Assembly (NCBI RefSeq): GCF_000010805.1
Contig: NC_012522.1
Location: 6,634,001-6,698,000 of the forward strand
Origin: Rhodococcus opacus B4
Lineage (GTDB): Bacteria > Actinomycetota > Actinomycetes > Mycobacteriales > Mycobacteriaceae
Reading direction: 5' to 3'
Length of the DNA: 64,000 bases
Shown here: positions 53,880-62,247 of the stretch, one piece after another
Numbering within the stretch: the first letter of the stretch is position 1
Layout: each line of letters begins with the position of its first letter
Notes under the pieces: model-generated
The model's input: the letters and a program-made list of their open reading frames with translations, nothing else
What the model was told of the DNA's origin: nothing
The model's database searches: none
Made by a program: the position numbers and the translations under genes

Positions 53880-55151
53880 ATGGCCATCGAGCTCAACCAG
53901 ATCTGGGACTTCCCCATCAAGGAATTCCACCCGTTCCCGCGGGCACTGATGGGAGTGGGCGCCCACGACATCATCGGCGTCGAGGCGAAGAATCTCGGAT
54001 TCAAGCGGACCCTGCTCATGACCACCGGCCTGCGCGGCTCGGGCATCATCGAGGAACTGGTCGGTAAGATCGAGTACCAGGGCGTCGAGGTCGTGCTCTA
54101 CGACAAGGTCGAGTCGAACCCCAAGGACTACAACGTCATGGAGGCGGCCGCGCTCTACCAGAAGGAGAAGTGCGACTCGATCATCTCCGTCGGCGGCGGT
54201 TCGAGTCACGACGCCGCGAAGGGCGCCCGCGTCGTGGTCGCGCACGACGGCCGCAACATCAACGAGTTCGAGGGATTCGCGAAGTCCACCAACAAGGAGA
54301 ATCCGCCCCACATCGCCGTATCCACCACGGCCGGTACGGGTTCGGAGACGTCGTGGGCGTACGTCATCACCGACACGTCGGACATGAACAACCCGCACAA
54401 GTGGGTGGGATTCGACGAGGCGACCATCGTGACCCTCGCGATCGACGACCCGCTGCTCTACTACACCTGCCCCCAGCACTTCACCGCGTACTGCGGATTC
54501 GACGTCCTCGCGCACGGCAGTGAGCCGTACGTGTCGCGCCTCGACTTCGCGCCGTCTCTCGGAAACGCCCTGTACTCGGTGGAACTCGTCGCGAAGAACC
54601 TGCGGGAGGCCGTGTTCGAGCCGCGCAACCTGAAGGCCCGCGAGGGAATGATGAACGCGCAGTACATCGCCGGGCAGGCCTTCAACTCCGGCGGCCTCGG
54701 CATCGTGCACTCCATCTCGCACGCGGTCAGCGCGTTCTTCGACAGCCATCACGGACTGAACAACGCCATCGCCCTGCCCCGCGTCTGGGAGTACAACCTG
54801 CCGTCGCGGTACGAGCGCTACGCCCAGCTGGCCGGCGCGCTGGGGGTCGACACCCGCAACCTCACCACGGTGCAGGCCGCGGACGCGGCGGTCGAGGCCG
54901 CCATCCGCCTGGCGAAGGACGTCGGCATTCCCGACAACTTCGGTCAGGTGCGCACCGACTCGTACGAGAAGAACCAGATGAACACGAAGAAGTACGAGGG
55001 TCGCGGCGACACCATCCGCGGCGACGAGAAGACCGTGCGCGCGATCTCCGAGCACATCCAGGGCGACTGGTGCACGCCGGGCAATCCGCGTGAGGTGACG
55101 GTCGAGTCGATGCTCCCCGTGGTCGATCACGCGATCAACAGCGCGTACTGA
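53880..55151 (+). CDS. mno: NDMA-dependent methanol/alcohol dehydrogenase (nicotinoprotein)
   Basis: 423 residues, the length of Mno/Mdo of Amycolatopsis, Mycobacterium and Rhodococcus (ThcE). A group-III iron-type dehydrogenase with tightly bound NAD, active with methanol, longer alcohols or diols; its electron acceptor in vivo is thought to be mycofactocin-linked. Visible motifs: IISVGGGSSHDAAKG (NAD, about residues 100-114), CGFDVLAHGSEPYVS, GIVHSISHAVSAFF and HHGLNNAIALP (metal-ligand region). ATG 53880 has AGGAG 7 bases ahead. The gene heads a same-strand cluster ending in a two-component system; a GC-rich hairpin separates it from the moxR gene. Confidence 0.95.
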   Translation: MAIELNQIWDFPIKEFHPFPRALMGVGAHDIIGVEAKNLGFKRTLLMTTGLRGSGIIEELVGKIEYQGVEVVLYDKVESNPKDYNVMEAAALYQKEKCDSIISVGGGSSHDAAKGARVVVAHDGRNINEFEGFAKSTNKENPPHIAVSTTAGTGSETSWAYVITDTSDMNNPHKWVGFDEATIVTLAIDDPLLYYTCPQHFTAYCGFDVLAHGSEPYVSRLDFAPSLGNALYSVELVAKNLREAVFEPRNLKAREGMMNAQYIAGQAFNSGGLGIVHSISHAVSAFFDSHHGLNNAIALPRVWEYNLPSRYERYAQLAGALGVDTRNLTTVQAADAAVEAAIRLAKDVGIPDNFGQVRTDSYEKNQMNTKKYEGRGDTIRGDEKTVRAISEHIQGDWCTPGNPREVTVESMLPVVDHAINSAY

Positions 55152-55166
55152 CCGACCTGAAAACTC

Positions 55167-55212
55167 GCGTCCGGGGCGGGCGCCTCACCCAGCCCGGCCC
55201 CGCCCCGGATGC
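55167..55212 (+). terminator. GC-rich hairpin between mno and moxR
   Basis: A 14-base stem (GCGTCCGGGGCGGG at 55167-55180 and CCCGCCCCGGATGC at 55199-55212) pairs fully if one G-U pair is allowed; the loop is 18 bases. No T-run follows. It may end most mno transcripts and lower expression of the downstream genes, or stabilise the mno 3' end. Confidence 0.5.
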
Positions 55213-55255
55213 GTTCCCACCACCACCCTGCTGACGAAGGACGGATGCCCCGATC

Positions 55256-56359
55256 ATGACTGCACCGCACACAGCCCCGGAACCGGAGGACGTCCGCTTC
55301 GCCGACGGCGCGGAACTGAAGGAGGCGTTGCGCGAGGTCGATTACATCGCCGACGACGAGTTCGCGGTGGTCGTCCACCTGGCGACCGCGCTCGAACGCC
55401 CGCTCCTGCTGGAGGGGCCTGCCGGCGTCGGCAAGACGGAGCTGGCGAAGTCGCTGGCCGACGCGTCGGGGCGTAAGCTCGTCCGGCTGCAGTGCTACGA
55501 AGGTCTCGACGACAACCGGGCGCTGTACGAGTGGGACTACGCGAAACAGCTTCTGCACGTGCAGATGCTGCGCGATCGCATCGGTGAGAAGCTGTCCGCG
55601 TTCGACGACATCGCCGACGCGTCGAAATTCCTGGCAGCCCAGGATTTCGGGCTGTACTCGGAGCACTTCCTCTCGGTGCGCCCCTTGCTCGAGGCGATCC
55701 TGTCGCCGGAACCGGTGGTGCTGCTCGTCGACGAGGTGGACCGCACCGAGGAGTCGATGGAGGCGTTGCTCCTCGAGGTTCTCGCGGAGGGGCAGATCAC
55801 GATTCCCGAAGTGGGGACGTTCGCTGCCCGTTCGGCGCCGTGGGTGATCCTGACGTCCAACGACACTCGTGAACTGTCACCCGCGCTCAAGCGCCGCTGC
55901 CTGCACTACCACCTCGGCTATCCGACGTCGCAGCGTGAGCGGGACATCGTGACGGCCAGGGCCCCCGAGGTCGAGGATGCCGTCGCGGCGGACGTGGTGG
56001 ACCTGGCGCGTACGCTGCGGGAGCTGCCCCTGCGCAAGAGCCCGTCCATCGCGGAAGTCATCGACGCGGCCCGCGCGGCCGTGGTCCTGAAGTCGACGGG
56101 GGTGGCCGTGAGTTCGCAGTCCGCGGTCCGGGACATCCTGCTCACCGCCCTGCTCAAGTACACCAGCGACGTCGAACTGGCCCGCACCCGGCTGTCCGGC
56201 GAACAACCGCTCCCGTCGGACGAGCACTCCGCTCCGGCCGGGCCCGCGGAGCGCGTGACGGTCGCATCGCGGCCGGCCAACACGACCACCGCCGTGTTCC
56301 GCGGGCACGGTGGCCGCGACCGCGGCGGCATCGGCGCGGGCCGTCAGGGCAGGCGCTGA
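55256..56359 (+). CDS. MoxR-family AAA+ ATPase
   Basis: 367 residues. Walker A LEGPAGVGKTELAKSLA (about residues 52-68), Walker B VVLLVDEVDRTEES (about 158) and sensor region WVILTSNDTRELSPALKRRC (about 198-217). MoxR ATPases paired with VWA proteins act as maturation chaperones, often inserting metals or cofactors. Next to mno, the likely client is a dehydrogenase of this cluster (inference). ATG 55256. The VWA gene starts 2 bases after its stop. Confidence 0.92.
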   Translation: MTAPHTAPEPEDVRFADGAELKEALREVDYIADDEFAVVVHLATALERPLLLEGPAGVGKTELAKSLADASGRKLVRLQCYEGLDDNRALYEWDYAKQLLHVQMLRDRIGEKLSAFDDIADASKFLAAQDFGLYSEHFLSVRPLLEAILSPEPVVLLVDEVDRTEESMEALLLEVLAEGQITIPEVGTFAARSAPWVILTSNDTRELSPALKRRCLHYHLGYPTSQRERDIVTARAPEVEDAVAADVVDLARTLRELPLRKSPSIAEVIDAARAAVVLKSTGVAVSSQSAVRDILLTALLKYTSDVELARTRLSGEQPLPSDEHSAPAGPAERVTVASRPANTTTAVFRGHGGRDRGGIGAGRQGRR

Positions 56360-56361
56360 CG

Positions 56362-57894
56362 ATGCTCCACCCGGCCCCCGATCCGTCCCCGTCCCCGTCC
56401 CTTCCCGCGCAACTCCTCGACGTGCTCGCGGCGTCGTTCGGAAAGGTGTTGCGCCGCTATGGTGTCGCCGCGTCCCCGGCCGAGGTCATCGAGGTTCGCC
56501 GGGTCTTCGGGCTGGTCGGAGGCCGGGACTCGGCTACCCTGCGAGCGTCGCTGCGCGCGGTGTGCGCGAAGTACACGTACGAACAGCAGGGTTTCGACCG
56601 TGCCTTCGACGTGTTCTTCCGGGCGGCCGCCGACGCCGCCCCCGACTCGCGGCCGCCGTCCCGGGCCGAGTTCGCGGAGGGCCTGCCGTCCGCGCTGGAG
56701 GTGGCGGACAACGCGGAGACCGCCCGGTACGCGGAGTACAACGAGCGCGCCGCGGAGGTCGGCGACCACTTCGACACCCCCGAGGCGCAGAAGGGGTTCA
56801 ACCCGCACAAGGACGACGACGACGTGAGCATGACGTCGAGCGACGCCGACCTGTCCGTCGACTCGGAAGCCGAGTCCGGGCGTCGCGGTGTCACGTACAC
56901 GGTCGAGGTGGAGCGGGCGGCGAGTACCGCCGTCGGTGATCTGGCGTCGTCGACGAGCGGCGCCGTCGTCGGATCCCTGTCCTGGGACGATCCGGAGTCG
57001 ATTCTCGCGTGGCTCGACGCCTACGACCCGAGCAAGGTCTACGCCGATACCGGCGGGGCCGAGCCTCTCACCGCCGCCCAGCTGAACCGGCTGGCGGAGG
57101 CGGTGGAGGCGTTCGTCGGCGCGCTGGCGGACGCCCGGGACCTGGCGGCCGGACCGGCGGCGACCACGAGCGCAGCGGTGGCGTCCACGTCTCGCGCAGA
57201 GGTGAACCAGGCGTGCTACGAGGTGCTCCGGCGGATGCGGGGGCCGTCGCGTCCCCGTCCGCGCGAACTGGCCCGGGGCCGCCTCGACATGCGTCGCACC
57301 GTGCGCGCGAGCCTGCGGACCGAGGGCGTGCCGTTCCACCTGATGGTGAAGACGCCGCGCCCGGACCGGGTGCGGGTGCTGATTCTCGCGGACGTGTCGC
57401 TGTCGGTGCGCCCCGTGACCGCATTCACGCTCCGGCTGGCGCAGGCCATGCACCGCCGGGCGAGCCGGTGTCAGGTGCTGGCGTTCGTCGACCGGCCCGT
57501 CGACGTCACGGACACCCTCCTCGCCGGGACCGACGACGACGCGCTGGCCTCGGTGCTCGCCGACCCCCGAATCGATCTGGAGGCGAGCAGCGACTACGGC
57601 CGGGTCTTCTCCGACGTCCTGACCGGGTTCGGCAGCGACGTGAACTCCCGCACCTCGGTGGTCGTCGTCGGCGACGGGCGGTGCAACGGCCTTCCGCCGG
57701 GCGTTGACGAGTTCGCCGACCTGCGACGCAAAGTGCACCGGCTGGCCTGGATCACGCCGGAACCCGAGCGGTACTGGAACCAGGCGTCGTGCGCGATGCC
57801 GGAGTACGCGGAGATCTGCGACCGCGTCGTCGTCGCCCGCGATGCCGCTCAGCTGATGTCCCGCGCCGCCGAGCTGGGGCACGCGCTGCGGTGA
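56362..57894 (+). CDS. VWA (CoxE-like) protein, partner of MoxR
   Basis: 510 residues. The C-terminal von Willebrand A domain has a MIDAS motif DVSLS (residues 344-348) and VVVVGDGRCNGLPPG. The N-terminal half is a helical region containing a Lys/Asp-rich linker (HKDDDDVS). MoxR-VWA pairs form AAA-driven remodelling complexes. It lies between moxR and the iron dehydrogenase gene, all on one strand. A 20-base perfect palindrome follows the stop. Confidence 0.88.
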   Translation: MLHPAPDPSPSPSLPAQLLDVLAASFGKVLRRYGVAASPAEVIEVRRVFGLVGGRDSATLRASLRAVCAKYTYEQQGFDRAFDVFFRAAADAAPDSRPPSRAEFAEGLPSALEVADNAETARYAEYNERAAEVGDHFDTPEAQKGFNPHKDDDDVSMTSSDADLSVDSEAESGRRGVTYTVEVERAASTAVGDLASSTSGAVVGSLSWDDPESILAWLDAYDPSKVYADTGGAEPLTAAQLNRLAEAVEAFVGALADARDLAAGPAATTSAAVASTSRAEVNQACYEVLRRMRGPSRPRPRELARGRLDMRRTVRASLRTEGVPFHLMVKTPRPDRVRVLILADVSLSVRPVTAFTLRLAQAMHRRASRCQVLAFVDRPVDVTDTLLAGTDDDALASVLADPRIDLEASSDYGRVFSDVLTGFGSDVNSRTSVVVVGDGRCNGLPPGVDEFADLRRKVHRLAWITPEPERYWNQASCAMPEYAEICDRVVVARDAAQLMSRAAELGHALR

Positions 57895-57896
57895 GT

Positions 57897-57916
57897 ACCT
57901 ACCCGATCGGGTAGGT
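57897..57916. promoter_or_regulatory. Palindrome B upstream of the iron alcohol dehydrogenase gene
   Basis: ACCTACCCGATCGGGTAGGT is a perfect 20-base palindrome starting 3 bases after the VWA stop. Its core CTACCCGATCGGGTAG (57899-57914) is the sister of palindrome A (53711-53726). It could also act as a weak terminator hairpin for the VWA gene. Confidence 0.6.
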
Positions 57917-57980
57917 GCCGTGCCTGTCCTTCGGTGGGTGTGAGGACGCGTTCCGGACCGTAGGGTCGAGGTCACGGTCT

Positions 57981-57996
57981 TGTAATCTGGATCACA
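57981..57996. promoter_or_regulatory. CRP-type palindrome / promoter of the iron alcohol dehydrogenase gene
   Basis: TGTAATCTGGATCACA matches TGTGA-N6-TCACA at 9 of 10 positions and includes a possible -10 element, TAATCT. It lies directly before the likely start region of the gene, so binding would interfere with initiation. Confidence 0.4.
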
Positions 57997-58025
57997 TGCA
58001 CGCAGATGTCGGGAGGAGTGTCGAG

Positions 58026-59213
58026 TTGTCCGTCTCCTATCCGTCGACCCGCACGACCACCCCGGGCAGACTGGTCAAGTTCCACGCGCCCGAGATCGTG
58101 TTCGGCATCGGGTCGATGGTCGAGGCCGCGCACGCCGTCCTCCGTCTCGGCGGCGCGCGGCCGATGCTGGTCACCGATCCGGGTCTGATCGAAGCGGGCT
58201 GGGCGTCGGAACTCGAGGACCAGCTCCGCGAACAGGGCCTCACTCCGGTGGTGTGGAGTGCGCTGACGCCCAACCCCAAGGATCATGAGATCGCGGCCGG
58301 ACACGACGCGTACCGCGAGGGAGAATGCGACGTCCTCGTCGCCCTGGGCGGCGGCTCGGTCATCGACGCGACGAAGGGCATCGCGGTGCTCGCCGCGAAC
58401 GGGGGCAACATCCTCGACTACGAGGGCGTGGACCAGGCGACCAGCCCGATCCCGCCGCTGGTGATGGTGCCGTCGACGTCGGGTACCGGCGCCGACGTGT
58501 CGCAGTTCTGCATCGTCACCGACACACGGCGGGGCACCAAGATCACGATCATCGGCCGCGCGCTCGTCCCGGACGTGACGGTGATCGACCCGCGGCTGCT
58601 CACGACCATGCCGGAGTGGCTCAACGCCGCCACCGGCCTCGACGCCCTCACGCACGGCATCGAGGCGTTCGTGTCGCTGGCCCACAACCCGCTCACCGAC
58701 CACCATGCGCTCCGCGCGGTCGGGCTGGTCACCGACACCCTGGTCCGCACCATCGAGGAGCCGATGGAGATGGAGTCGCGGGCCGTCATGGCGCAGGCGA
58801 GCCTCGAAGCCGGCCTCGCGTTCACCAACGCCATCCTCGGTGCCGCGCACGCGATGAGCCATCAGGTCGGGGGACTGCTCGACCTGCCGCACGGCGTCAT
58901 CAACGGCATCCTTCTCCCGCACGTGATCCGGTTCAACGCCACCGACGACGCCACCCCGTTCGTCGCCATCGCCGCCGCCCTCGGTCTCGAGGAGCGCCGC
59001 GGGACACCCGAGGACGCCGCCCTCGCGGTGGCCGACCGGGTGGAACGCCTCGCCCGGGAGGTCGGTGTTCCGAAAGGGCTGGGACAGTTGGGGGTTCGCG
59101 AGACCGACTTGTCGCGTCTGGCCGAGTTCGCGCTTCGCGACGCCTGCATGTCCACCAACCCGCGCACGGCGACGCAGGAACAGATGGTGGCACTGTTCCG
59201 GACGGCGCTGTGA
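58026..59213 (+). CDS. Iron-containing alcohol dehydrogenase
   Basis: 395 residues of the group-III iron-type family. VLVALGGGSVIDATKGIAVL (NAD, about residues 103-122), TGLDALTHGIEAFVS and AAHAMSHQVGGLLDLPHG supply the metal-ligand Asp/His pattern. It may oxidise a diol or alcohol; a homologue sits beside mno in mycobacteria. TTG 58026 is chosen because GGGAGGAG lies about 9 bases ahead. ATG 57996 is in frame and would add ten residues, but lies in the promoter/CRP-like site. The kinase gene starts 4 bases after its stop. Confidence 0.88.
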   Translation: MSVSYPSTRTTTPGRLVKFHAPEIVFGIGSMVEAAHAVLRLGGARPMLVTDPGLIEAGWASELEDQLREQGLTPVVWSALTPNPKDHEIAAGHDAYREGECDVLVALGGGSVIDATKGIAVLAANGGNILDYEGVDQATSPIPPLVMVPSTSGTGADVSQFCIVTDTRRGTKITIIGRALVPDVTVIDPRLLTTMPEWLNAATGLDALTHGIEAFVSLAHNPLTDHHALRAVGLVTDTLVRTIEEPMEMESRAVMAQASLEAGLAFTNAILGAAHAMSHQVGGLLDLPHGVINGILLPHVIRFNATDDATPFVAIAAALGLEERRGTPEDAALAVADRVERLAREVGVPKGLGQLGVRETDLSRLAEFALRDACMSTNPRTATQEQMVALFRTAL

Positions 59214-59217
59214 GCAG

Positions 59218-60558
59218 ATGAACGCCCCGGACCTGTCGACACTCACCGGACTGCGGTCCGGCAAACCGACGTTCTACCCCCAGTACCGTGGCGCCGCGGA
59301 ACGCCTCGAACGTGTCGTCCACGCACTCGAACTCATCTCGCGGGCCCTCGTCCGCACCGTCGAAGGTCCCGAGACGCTCATCTGCGCCGTCGCCGAGGCT
59401 GCGCGGGCGCACCTGGACGCGCAGTGGGTCGCGTTCGCCCTCGCCGACGGCATGCTGCCCGACGCAGGCCCGCGCCGGCTGGTGCTCGGCCCGGACGCGA
59501 CGCCGTTCCTCGTCGACAACGTCGAGGGCCCACCGCTGCCGGACGAGGTGGTGACGTGCCTGGCCGACATCCGGTCCGGGCGCACCGGCGGTGCTCCCGT
59601 CATCGACGCGCACCACGCCTTCGTGCCGATCGTCCTCGAGGGCGGCGTGGTGGGAGCGTTCGCGGCCTGGACGGCCGAGCACCGAACACTCGACACCACC
59701 GACGGCGCGGTCCTCAGCATCCTGGCGAGTCAGACCGCTGTGGCACTGCAGAATTCGGCCCTGTATCAACGCGGCCAACTGCTGCTCGAACGCGCCGAGC
59801 ACGCGTACTCGGAGGCCCGCCGAACCGCCTCCGACCTCGCGGTGCGCAACGCCGAACTCGAATCCACCCAGCGTCAACTCGGAGCGGCCCACCGGCACCA
59901 GGTGCTGGACGAGGAACGGCACCGGATCGCCCGCGAACTGCACGACAGCGTCACCCAGGCGGTGCTGTCCGCGGGCATGCAGATCGAGGTGTGCCGCAGC
60001 GGTGTCCCGGACGACGAACGCAGCGAGAGGCTCGATCTCGCAAAGGAATTGACACGCCGCGCGGTGGAGCAGTTGCGTTCGGCCATCTACGCGCTCAACC
60101 ACTCCGGCGGTTCCGACCGGACGTCGCTGCCCGAGATGCTCGAACAACTCGGGGTGGTGCACATGCCGGACGAACTCGCGGTCACCGTCCGCGTCGGCGG
60201 CACACCCGCCGAGCTGTCGAGCGAACGGGAGCACGCGCTGCTGAGAATCGCCGGTGAGGCGCTGTTCAACGCGGCCGTCCACGCCAACGCGACGCGCGCC
60301 GTCCTGCGGCTCACGTACTCGGCCGACGCGGTGCTGCTGTCCGTGGCCGACGACGGCAACGGAGACCCCAAGCGGATGCGACTGATGCTGCGGATGGCGG
60401 CGAACAACGACCTCGACGGGCACCACCGCGGGTTGGCGAACATGCAGGCCCGGGCAGCGGAGCTGGGCGGCACACTCGACGTGGCGCGAGCCCGGATCGG
60501 CGGAGTCCGGGTGGCTGCCCGCATTCCGTTACATTCCGACAGTGAGGTGGACCGATGA
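59218..60558 (+). CDS. GAF-domain sensor histidine kinase (MnoS-like)
   Basis: 446 residues. The N-terminal GAF domain (about residues 25-180) has no membrane segment, so it senses a cytoplasmic signal. A coiled linker rich in Ala/Glu/Arg follows. The HisKA_3 dimerisation motif is RIARELHDSVTQAVLS with phospho-accepting His242. The ATPase domain has GEALFNAAVHANA (N box) and SVADDGNGD (G1 box). It overlaps the response-regulator gene by ATGA, so the two are made together. Context suggests an alcohol- or aldehyde-derived signal. Confidence 0.92.
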   Translation: MNAPDLSTLTGLRSGKPTFYPQYRGAAERLERVVHALELISRALVRTVEGPETLICAVAEAARAHLDAQWVAFALADGMLPDAGPRRLVLGPDATPFLVDNVEGPPLPDEVVTCLADIRSGRTGGAPVIDAHHAFVPIVLEGGVVGAFAAWTAEHRTLDTTDGAVLSILASQTAVALQNSALYQRGQLLLERAEHAYSEARRTASDLAVRNAELESTQRQLGAAHRHQVLDEERHRIARELHDSVTQAVLSAGMQIEVCRSGVPDDERSERLDLAKELTRRAVEQLRSAIYALNHSGGSDRTSLPEMLEQLGVVHMPDELAVTVRVGGTPAELSSEREHALLRIAGEALFNAAVHANATRAVLRLTYSADAVLLSVADDGNGDPKRMRLMLRMAANNDLDGHHRGLANMQARAAELGGTLDVARARIGGVRVAARIPLHSDSEVDR

Positions 60559-61241
60559 CGATACGAACCTCGGTGCGTGACCAGACCGGGTCCGCCCGCC
60601 CCACGTCGGTGGTGAAGCTCGTGCTCGTCGACGACCACGCGATTCTCCGGCAGGGTCTGCGCTCCGTCCTCGAGCGGGAACCGGATCTCGAGGTGGTCGG
60701 CGAGGCATCGTCCAGTTCGGAGGCGCTGGCCGTCGTCGGTGACGTCGCCCCGGACGTCGTGCTGATGGACCTGAAACTGTCGGCGGCCTCGGACTACGAG
60801 GGGCTGGCACTGTGCGCGCAGCTGTCCGCCGCGGACGGCAAGATGGGGTTGCTCGTGCTCACCACGTTCCTCGACGAACAACTCGTCGTCCGCGCCATTC
60901 ACGCCGGCGCCCGCGGATACGTGGTCAAGGACGTCGACACCACCGAACTGGTGCGCGCCATCCGCGCCGTGTCCCGCGGCGAGAGCGCCTTCGACTCCCG
61001 CAGCGCCTCCGCGGTGATCCGCTCGCTCAACGGTCAGACGACGCCACGCGAGGGACTCACCGAGCGCGAACTCGAGGTGCTGCAACTCCTCGCCAAGGGG
61101 TTGTCGAACGCGAAAATCGGGGAGCGGCTGTTCATCTCGGCCACCACGGTGAAATTCCACGTCAGCAACATCATGCGCAAACTCGACGTCGGCCGGCGCG
61201 CCGAGGCCGTCTACGAGGCGGGCAAGCTCGGCCTGATCTGA
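60555..61241 (+). CDS. NarL/LuxR-family response regulator (MnoR-like)
   Basis: 228 residues. The receiver domain has VDDH near residue 26, phospho-accepting Asp72 in VVLMDLKLS, and the conserved switch residues in LVLTTFLDE and GYVVKD. The C-terminal LuxR helix-turn-helix is LTERELEVLQLLAKGLSNAK to TTVKFHVSNIMRKLDVGRRA. It is the natural candidate to bind the two related palindromes (53711-53726 and 57899-57914) before the alcohol dehydrogenase genes. Confidence 0.93.
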   Translation: MTIRTSVRDQTGSARPTSVVKLVLVDDHAILRQGLRSVLEREPDLEVVGEASSSSEALAVVGDVAPDVVLMDLKLSAASDYEGLALCAQLSAADGKMGLLVLTTFLDEQLVVRAIHAGARGYVVKDVDTTELVRAIRAVSRGESAFDSRSASAVIRSLNGQTTPREGLTERELEVLQLLAKGLSNAKIGERLFISATTVKFHVSNIMRKLDVGRRAEAVYEAGKLGLI

Positions 61242-61311
61242 TCCGGCACCGCGCGGCCGCGAGCGCGGAAACCCGTCGTGACCACCCGCGAACCGGCGTA
61301 GCGTCCCCACC

Positions 61312-62247
61312 ATGGCTGCGATCTCGGTGGAGAATCTCGTCAAGACGTTCGGCCCGACCCGCGCACTCGACGGCCTCGACCTCGAGGTGGGGACCGGGGA
61401 GGTGCACGGATTCCTCGGACCCAACGGGTCCGGCAAGTCGACGACCATCCGGGTACTCCTCGGCCTGCTGCGCGCGGACTCGGGCACCGCCACCCTCCTC
61501 GGCGGCGACCCGTGGCGCGACTCGGTGTCGTTGCACCGGCGGCTCGCCTACGTTCCCGGTGATGTGAACCTGTGGCCCAATCTCAGCGGCGGCGAGGCGA
61601 TCGACCTCCTCGCCGGTTTGCGCGGCGGGCTGGACGAGTCCCGCCGCGCGGAACTGCTCGAGCGGTTCGAACTCGATCCGACGAAGAAGGCGCGCACGTA
61701 CTCGAAGGGCAACCGGCAGAAGGTGGCGCTGGTGGCCGCGTTCGCGTCGGACGTCGAACTGTACGTGCTCGACGAACCCACGTCGGGCCTGGATCCATTG
61801 ATGGAGTCCGTCTTCCAGGACTGCGTCGAGGAGATGTCCGACGCGGGGAAGACGGTCCTGCTGTCGAGTCACATCCTCGCGGAGGTCGAGGCGCTGTGCG
61901 ATCGGGTGAGCATCATCCGCGAAGGCCGCACCGTGGAGACCGGCACGCTCGCGGAACTGCGGCACCTCACGCGCACGTCGATCACCGCCGAGACACAGCA
62001 GCCGGTGACCGGACTGGAGAACGTCGAGGGCGTGTACGACGTGCGGGTCGACGGGCTGCACACCCGATGCGAGGTGGACACCAGTGCGATCGAGGGCGTG
62101 CTGCGACACCTGCTGTCGTACGGGATCGCCTCGCTCACCTCGACGCCTCCGACGTTGGAAGAGCTGTTCCTGCGCCACTACGGCGACGAACTGGCCCGCG
62201 AGGGCGAGAACCACCGTCGGGCCGAGTCCGGGACGCGGGCACGATGA
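61312..62247 (+). CDS. ABC transporter ATPase, drug-export type
   Basis: 311 residues. Walker [14 protein letters not shown] (about residues 42-54), signature region [16 protein letters not shown] (about 130) and Walker [16 protein letters not shown] (about 150), as in antibiotic-type (DrrA-like) exporters. ATG 61312 follows TAGCGT (61299-61304) by 7 bases, giving a leaderless message, so it has its own promoter after the response-regulator gene. It overlaps the permease gene by ATGA. Confidence 0.92.
   Translation: MAAISVENLVKTFGPTRALDGLDLEVGTGEVHGFLGPNGSGKSTTIRVLLGLLRADSGTATLLGGDPWRDSVSLHRRLAYVPGDVNLWPNLSGGEAIDLLAGLRGGLDESRRAELLERFELDPTKKARTYSKGNRQKVALVAAFASDVELYVLDEPTSGLDPLMESVFQDCVEEMSDAGKTVLLSSHILAEVEALCDRVSIIREGRTVETGTLAELRHLTRTSITAETQQPVTGLENVEGVYDVRVDGLHTRCEVDTSAIEGVLRHLLSYGIASLTSTPPTLEELFLRHYGDELAREGENHRRAESGTRAR

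Noticed and set aside
57996-58025. ATG 57996 as the definite start of the iron alcohol dehydrogenase
   Set aside because: It has no ribosome site and lies at the edge of a CRP-type promoter site, while TTG 58026 has GGGAGGAG ahead; kept only as an alternative.
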